Assembly: GCA_910592005.1 (NCBI GenBank)
Contig: CAJVPP010003276.1
Location: forward strand, 1-12,077
Direction: 5' to 3'
Origin: Funneliformis mosseae
Taxonomy: Eukaryota; Glomeromycota; Glomeromycetes; Glomerales; Glomeraceae
Length of the DNA: 12,077 nt
Under the pieces are notes generated by a model. The model saw only the letters and a program-made list of their open reading frames with translations, searched no databases and was not told the DNA's origin. Made by a program: the position numbers and the translations under genes. Below are positions 8,139 to 12,077 of the stretch, in pieces (positions within the stretch are counted from its first letter, which is position 1; the number at the start of each line of letters is the position of its first letter).

Positions 8139-8182
8139 TAAAAATAAGTTCGCTCTTTTAAGAGTTGTTCTTTTTATTTTTA
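8139..8182. repeat. Hairpin-forming inverted repeat
   Basis: A run close to AAAAATAAAAA is mirrored by TTTTTATTTTT about 25 bp later, and between them CTCTTTTAAGAG forms a nested 4-bp stem. It overlaps the 18-codon mini-ORF that starts at 8131. It could act as a terminator-like or structural element, but AT-rich chance pairing is possible. Confidence 0.35.
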
Positions 8183-8530
8183 CATGAATTTTAAACTGAA
8201 AGGTTTATCGGGTTAGATCCATACTCGTAACACTATAATCGGTCACCAAGATTGGTTTCTAAGAAGATATCAAGTAGATAATAAATCTTTTAAGAAGAAC
8301 GATAATATATCGTTCAAGAAAGAATGATAACTTAACGTTCTTAATAATTCCCTTGTATGTATACTTTGAAAAATGCCTCTATAAGGTCCGAATTATCTCT
8401 TTTTAGATTCTGCAAAATACAAGACATTTTCTAAAAATTTGAGAATATGTATTTTGTGTAGTTTTATTTATTTTTATACGAACTTTACTTTTATATGTGA
8501 AGAAATACTACCTTTGTATTCTTGACTAAC
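8183..8530. other. Spacer with a small palindrome and no supported gene
   Basis: The main structure is GAACGAT/ATCGTTC, a perfect 7-bp inverted repeat at 8297-8303 and 8309-8315, followed by related GAATGATAACTTAACGTTC. No open frame of protein-like composition was found. Confidence 0.4.
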
Positions 8531-8624
8531 AAAATGCTCACAAAGAAATATTCTTTAGAAATGGTAAGTGTACTCCATGCAAATTTCTTCCACACAAGCT
8601 GATGGATAAAGGCGAAATTATTTA

Positions 8625-8765
8625 TGAGTCGAGTCGAGTTAAATTTAAGAATCAACTCTCTTTTTTCAAGTCAAATTTTATAAAAATTTGACTCAACTTG
8701 TTTCGAGTAAAATAAATTTTTACTCAATTCGACTCGATTTAAACTCAAATTTATTCAAGTCAGAT
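8625..8765. repeat. Foldback cluster of GAGTCGA/AAGTCAAATTT inverted repeats
   Basis: Three nested or adjacent hairpins lie within 140 bp. The outer arms are TCGAGTCGAGTT (8629-8640) against ACTCAATTCGACTCGA (about 8722-8737). A perfect 11-bp stem AGTCAAATTTT/AAAATTTGACT with a 3-base loop occupies 8669-8693. A perfect 8-bp stem GAGTAAAA/TTTTACTC occupies 8705-8725. Further ACTCAAATTT and AAGTCA motifs follow. This resembles foldback or MITE remnants found in many eukaryotes. No target duplication is evident. Confidence 0.6.
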
Positions 8766-9076
8766 TAAGATATCTAACTTAGATTTGTTATAATTGTTCA
8801 AATTCATATAAAACAAGTAATAATTATTTCACTGTGATATTAATGATTTTCGATGAAAATCATACAAATCATATATATAAACCCAAATGAAAACTTTATT
8901 AATCTTTTCAAAAGATCAAAATAAATTACCGATCAGTCAAAAAATAATTATTGTGAAATGTAAAATATTTAAATTTAAGACTTCTTATTCAGAATAAATG
9001 TTATGGTAATAAATTCTATCAATAAAATTACTACACTAATAAAAATGATAAAAAATAAATTAAAAATAAAATAATA
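8766..9076. other. 3' flank of the ML-domain gene
   Basis: This AT-rich DNA lies downstream of the minus-strand ML gene stop. No clear AATAAA signal is found within the first 100 bp on the minus strand; AATAAT-like variants occur right at the stop. There is a short inverted repeat, ATGATTTTCGATGAAAATCAT (8842-8862). No gene is seen. Confidence 0.45.
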
Positions 9077-9526
9077 TTATTCAATTATATTAGATGTCAT
9101 TGCGCAAGCTAGATATGGTCCTATTTCAGGTTTTCCGCCCATTGTTTCTACAACAGCAACTTTAAGTAGATATTGAAAAGGTAAAGGTGGTGTCAGAAAC
9201 TTAAATTTTTTAGTAAATTGAGTATTAGCTTCAATTGAACACTCTGTTCCTTTACAAATTCTTTCAAGATGATGATCGCCTACGATTCGTTTAAATTCAA
9301 GATCGTAATAATAAGCAATAATTGCGGTATTTTCTGTAATTTTTGTAGGTATAGTTCCAGAAACATTAAAAGTTGCGAGTTTTCCGGAGACGACTGGATC
9401 AGGATGAAGTGTAACAGAGAGTAGGGGTGTTGAAAATCTACCATTGTCACATTTTTGAAATTCTGATTTTGCATTGGCTGTGGAAAAAACCATTAAAAGT
9501 AATGCAAAAATAAATTTTCGGTTCAT
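9077..9526 (-). CDS. Secreted ML-domain lipid-recognition protein (PG/PI-transfer/Npc2-like)
   Basis: Intronless, 149 residues plus TAA. Residues 1-19 form a signal peptide (basic MNRK, a hydrophobic core, likely cleavage after ANA), so the product should enter the secretory pathway. The mature part fits the ML (MD-2-related lipid-recognition) domain of fungal phosphatidylglycerol/phosphatidylinositol-transfer and Npc2-like proteins: a first Cys at 26, the family-typical VTLHPDPVVSGKLATFNVSG strand pair (38-57), Cys91 and Cys96 (ICKGTEC), and Cys141 near the C-terminus. Four cysteines allow the two disulfides of the beta-sandwich. An N-glycosylation sequon, NVS, is at 54-56. The size is slightly below the yeast or Aspergillus relatives (about 170). 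The family binds single lipids in a hydrophobic pocket; the ligand here is unknown. The ATG at 9524-9526 is the first after a TATA box, and no longer frame exists. It has no partner genes nearby. The 64-codon frame at 9280-9474 is a shadow. Confidence 0.92.
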   Translation of the reverse strand: MNRKFIFALLLMVFSTANAKSEFQKCDNGRFSTPLLSVTLHPDPVVSGKLATFNVSGTIPTKITENTAIIAYYYDLEFKRIVGDHHLERICKGTECSIEANTQFTKKFKFLTPPLPFQYLLKVAVVETMGGKPEIGPYLACAMTSNIIE

Positions 9527-9605
9527 GATTATTATTTTCTTTACAAAGGTATGTTTTAATTTTAATCAAGTTTTTTTTTTTCAGACCAAGTTGAGAATCA
9601 GAGCC

Positions 9606-9613
9606 TTTTTATA
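9606..9613 (-). promoter_or_regulatory. TATA box of the ML-domain gene
   Basis: On the minus strand this reads TATAAAAA within CTTTATAAAAAGGCTC, about 80 bp upstream of the ATG. Initiation about 30 bp downstream would give a 5' leader of roughly 50 nt that includes an A-rich stretch. The spacing and the near-consensus match make this a credible core promoter element. Confidence 0.6.
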
Positions 9614-9785
9614 AAGAAATAAAATATTCGTTCCAATAATCAATCCTTTTGTTCTAAAAGCTAAAAAATTTCTATTTTGGATTACTTTTTGTGTGATGAT
9701 CATATATTTACTTTCGTTTTATTTTGAAGAATAAGAAGTAATGATATAAACGAGAATAAATTTTTTTTGATTATCCAGTAGGATG

Positions 9786-9907
9786 TAGGGATTGTATTAA
9801 TAATCGCAAATCGAATCATAATCGATTATTTTCGACATTTAAATAAGCAAACCACTTAATTTGATTTGAGAAGAATAATTGCGAAAAGATCAATAATAAC
9901 AACCCTA
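9786..9907. repeat. Small inverted-repeat-ended segment, possible short MITE
   Basis: The left end TAGGGATTGTATTAATAATC resembles the reverse complement of the right end, TAGGGTTGTTATTATTGATC, across about 122 bp. Internally, AATAATCG at 9799 pairs with CGATTATT near 9823. TAGGG termini occur in some hAT-type MITEs, but the flanking 8-mers do not match, so no target duplication supports it. Confidence 0.35.
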
Positions 9908-9921
9908 ATTACAAAATTGAA

Positions 9922-10076
9922 CTATAAAGCAAACTCAAATAGATAAATCTAAAGCGCGGACAAATAAAAAAAAATAAAAATAAGAAACTAAAAACTAAAC
10001 TAAAAACAAATAACACCGCGTACTTCAAGTTGGAAGAGGATTTAATTTAATAATTAATAATTTTAAAATCAGATCC
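9922..10076. repeat. Dispersed repeat R2, copy 2
   Basis: Second copy of the 7514-7656 repeat, beginning CTATAAAGCAAACT with the conserved core at 10015-10050. It is not preceded by R1, so R2 can exist separately. It is followed by CCCAAAGTGAAAGAACCCC and then an A-run of about 18 (10119-10136), which could be a retroposition tail or simple sequence. Confidence 0.75.
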
Positions 10077-10147
10077 GATATATCACTACGGCCCAAAGTG
10101 AAAGAACCCCAAAAAAGTAAAAAAAAAAAAAAAAAATTAAATTAATA

Positions 10148-10275
10148 ATGAATACTTTTAAAAAGTCCATATTTTGTTCTAATAGAAGATGGGCTAAATG
10201 ATTTTAACAGAAGTTTTCTTTGACCAATTTCCTTTTTAGGATGATGATCCCTCATATTTCGCATTGATCTGCTAA
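10148..10275 (+). other. Exon-like fragment: acceptor followed by DDDPSYFALIC and a stop
   Basis: TTTCCTTTTTAG ends at 10239 and is immediately followed by GAT GAT GAT CCC TCA TAT TTC GCA TTG ATC TGC TAA, a protein-like 11-codon terminus (10240-10275). An ATG at 10148 opens 17 codons (MNTFKKSIFCSNRRWAK) upstream, but no good donor links the two. The acceptor strength is the only firm evidence. Confidence 0.22.
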
Positions 10276-10940
10276 TTATTTTTTTATTTTAGTATTACAG
10301 TAAATGTCGATTAAAACCTTTGTTTTTTAATTAAAAAAATTTTTTTTTCCATTACTAGTAACATAATATTAACAAATAAAGATAAATTGTTTCTTTTACA
10401 AAGATAAATTATTAAAAGAATTAGAAGGTAATAAATCATTAAATTTTAAATGAATATATTATCAAAATCATTTCTTACTAGAATCAGTTTTAATTGACAA
10501 ATATTTTTGTAGGTAAGGTTTATAGTAGATATTTAAGCATTAACCTGATACAATATAACTTATCGTTTTTTTTATTTCAATGATTACAATGAAGTTTCGA
10601 GCGTCAGAAAAATTTTTACATTTAAAATAACAAATTTACTTTTACTAAATTTATTAACAAATTTGAAACCGAACCCGTTTTATTATGATGATAAATGCAA
10701 CAATAAATATTATTTATTGATTAATACTATAATTCGTTAACTTTCAAAATATTTCTCAAAAAAATAAATACATTATTATATTATAGCCAGTCTCTACATT
10801 AAGAGAAATATATATAGCAATAAATATTAATCTATTTGTTAACGTTAACTTAATTCTTAATAATATTTTAGTTGATAAATTATTTTTTAAATAATAAGAG
10901 TTCTGGATCAAATGAAATGATCAGATTTAATTTCACTTAA
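10276..10940. other. AT-rich region with nothing recognised
   Basis: Long A/T runs and short inverted repeats typical of this composition. No open frame has protein-like content on either strand, and no repeat from elsewhere in the window recurs here. Confidence 0.55.
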
Positions 10941-10985
10941 GAACAATTGTTTGAAAAAATTTTTAATTTGGTCCCTTTTTTCCAG

Positions 10986-11048
10986 GCACTCACGCCATTT
11001 GGTGAGGACCAGGCTACACATCTCTTTAAGCAATTGTTTGAAAAATAA
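10986..11048 (+). other. Exon-like fragment: acceptor followed by 20 protein-like codons and a stop
   Basis: GTCCCTTTTTTCCAG, a textbook polypyrimidine tract and AG, ends at 10985. It is followed by a frame reading ALTPFGEDQATHLFKQLFEK and TAA. The codon content is far from the AT-rich background. GTGAGG at 11002-11007 could alternatively act as a donor inside it. The segment CAATTGTTTGAAAAA at its 3' end also occurs just upstream of the acceptor (about 10947). No family is recognised. It may be the last exon of a gene whose earlier exons are lost. Confidence 0.35.
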
Positions 11049-11125
11049 TACATTCTAGTTTCGATTTACTTATGAAAAGCGTATAAAAGGATTAATTAAT
11101 CAATCTCCTCTTATTTTTTTTGTAG

Positions 11126-11197
11126 CAAGACCACGAACTACTAATAGAATTCGGTGAGTCTGACATAATTGTTTCGAATTATGACTTGCGAAAGTAG
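11126..11197 (+). other. Exon-like fragment: acceptor followed by QDHELLIEFGESDI and a stop
   Basis: TTATTTTTTTTGTAG ends at 11125, and the frame then reads QDHELLIEFGESDI then IVSNYDLRK and TAG. The codon before the acceptor boundary is a stop, so the frame makes sense only if splicing occurs at this AG. A GTGAGT donor-like site is at 11154-11159. Downstream plus frames continue with scraps such as NVIVDNNNKDKRS and GAKRLCFSP in shifting frames, suggesting a decayed coding region to about 11330. The 78-codon minus frame opposite (11100-11336) has a hydrophobic shadow-like composition. Confidence 0.35.
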
Positions 11198-11438
11198 TTG
11201 GAAAAGTCATTAAAATGTAATTGTGGATAATAACAATAAAGATAAAAGGAGCTAAGCGCTTGTGCTTTAGCCCATAACAGATAACAATTAGTAATGAAAA
11301 TCGAGATCTCCACAAAAGCCGCGCAAAATGACCCACGGTCTATTCTATTAATAGATTTTGAAAAACAAACTATAGCAATCGGCTTATAGTTTTAAGAAAT
11401 GTTTCTTCCTAGACTGACGAAAATTTCATTTAATCATT

Positions 11439-11726
11439 CTACATTTCATCATGTTGCATTAAAGAATGCCTTGCAAATTCAATACAAAGAACGCGTGAAT
11501 TAATTTTAGAGGGATTATCGAATTCATGCCAAACGATATTATTATTAACATCACGTTCATAAATTCTCACTTTGCAAGCAAAAGGATCGATTGATAGATA
11601 AGCATAAAACATTAATATCAAAGATATATTCACCTCAGCTCCATTGAAGCCGTGAATCCGTGACTGTGCCGAAAATAGGTCATGTGATCTAAATGATCGA
11701 CATAGTTGACGAAGTTGACAAAGTTG
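11439..11726 (-). CDS. Probable terminal exon of an unrecognised protein gene (95 codons)
   Basis: A stop-free minus frame runs from 11726 to the TAG at 11439-11441 and reads well as protein. It includes SRIHGFNGAEVNISLILM, then FYAYLSIDPFACKVRIYERD, then NNNIVWHEFDNPSK and VLCIEFARHSLMQHDEM at the C-terminus. There is no early ATG: a GTG at 11633 or an ATG at 11603 would cut off the protein-like SRIHGFNGAEV. An upstream exon joined at an acceptor is therefore likelier; candidates are AACTTTAG ending at 11727 and TTTTCGGCACAG ending near 11670. No domain is recognised. Plus-strand frames opposite are shorter (about 45 codons). It could be a fragment of a broken gene, since no upstream exon is evident in the AT-rich DNA to 12077. 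Confidence 0.45.
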   Translation of the reverse strand, partial: QLCQLRQLCRSFRSHDLFSAQSRIHGFNGAEVNISLILMFYAYLSIDPFACKVRIYERDVNNNIVWHEFDNPSKINSRVLCIEFARHSLMQHDEM

Positions 11727-11739
11727 CTAAAGTTAACGT

Positions 11740-12077
11740 TGATCTAGTGTGGACAAATTAGATAAATTGATTATAGTTGTTATATTTATTAATTATATCT
11801 TATTCATTATAATTATTATATTTATCATAGTTGTATTATTTATTCTTTTTATTATATTTGTTATAGTTGATTTTATATTATTTTATTTCATATAAATATC
11901 TTGTATTTTCTCGAGTTGAAAAGTAACTCGAGATAGGGTTTTAGGATAACCAAGAGTTCAATAAAGGAACCTTATAAATTCATTTGCTATTACCTTTTTC
12001 CGTGTCTTCATATAGGCGTGATTGTGATATTGTCTTGTATTTAATTCAACGGATTGAATTAAAAGTTTATCGTTTAA
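11740..12077 (+). promoter_or_regulatory. LTR-like regulatory tail: TATAAATA and AATAAA
   Basis: Degenerate repeats of TTATATTTRTYATAGTTG (about 11766-11875) lead to TATAAATATC at 11891, a 9-bp hairpin around CTCGAGTT/AACTCGAG (11909-11933), and AATAAAGGAACC at 11960. Promoter, structured leader and poly-A signal within about 70 bp is the order found in LTR retrotransposon U3-R-U5. A second hairpin, TAATTCAA/TTGAATTA, lies at 12042-12061. No second LTR, primer-binding site or polymerase frame is in view, so this is only suggestive. Confidence 0.28.

Noticed and set aside
9280..9474. Minus-strand 64-codon ORF
   Set aside because: Out-of-frame shadow within the ML-domain gene.
10119..10136. 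Poly-A run as proof of a retroposed copy
   Set aside because: A-runs of this length occur elsewhere in the window without any retroposed body, and no target duplication is visible.
11100..11336. Minus-strand 78-codon ORF
   Set aside because: GTG start and hydrophobic, atypical composition; the plus strand carries a splice-bounded, more protein-like frame. Not excluded completely.

Overview
The window is about 77% A+T, with long poly-A/T tracts, no operon-like packing, and short GC-richer islands in AT-rich filler. Several islands have eukaryotic splice signals (polypyrimidine tract plus AG; GTAAGT or GTGAGT). The one intact gene encodes a secreted ML-domain (MD-2-related lipid-recognition) protein of the fungal phosphatidylglycerol/phosphatidylinositol-transfer type. 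Together these suggest nuclear DNA of an AT-rich fungus, most likely an arbuscular mycorrhizal fungus of the Rhizophagus type. The genus is inferred from composition and gene style, not from a database match.

Layout. 1-1910 (minus): a decayed protein gene, seen as a relay of nine long open frames (30 to 124 codons) broken by frameshifts and stops; it runs off the left edge. 1911-3339: AT-rich filler with a direct repeat of about 92 bp. 3340-4117 and 6146-6869: two copies of one non-coding terminal-inverted-repeat element (MITE-like). 4118-5290: AT-rich DNA ending in a tandem array of roughly 100-125 bp units. 5290-6145: a CpG-richer island, then a dispersed repeat (R1). 6870-7860: a GC-richer island, the second R1 copy, the first copy of repeat R2 and a weak tRNA-like fold. 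7860-9076: a possible plus-strand promoter with a mini-ORF, a start codon followed by a perfect donor-like site, and a dense cluster of hairpins. 9077-9526 (minus): the intact ML-domain gene with a TATA box. 9786-10080: a small inverted-repeat segment and the second R2 copy. 10080-11200: AT-rich DNA with three short plus-strand exon-like islands, each directly after a good acceptor. 11439-11726 (minus): a 95-codon open frame that looks like a terminal exon. 11740-12077: an LTR-like regulatory tail (TATAAATA, then AATAAA).

Apart from the ML gene, the window reads as a graveyard of transposons and gene fragments. The genes show no sign of working as a pathway. The clearest biological signals are the TIR element pair, in which one copy has lost almost all its CpGs as TpG/CpA, and the coding remnants that only appear when frames are read without requiring an ATG.
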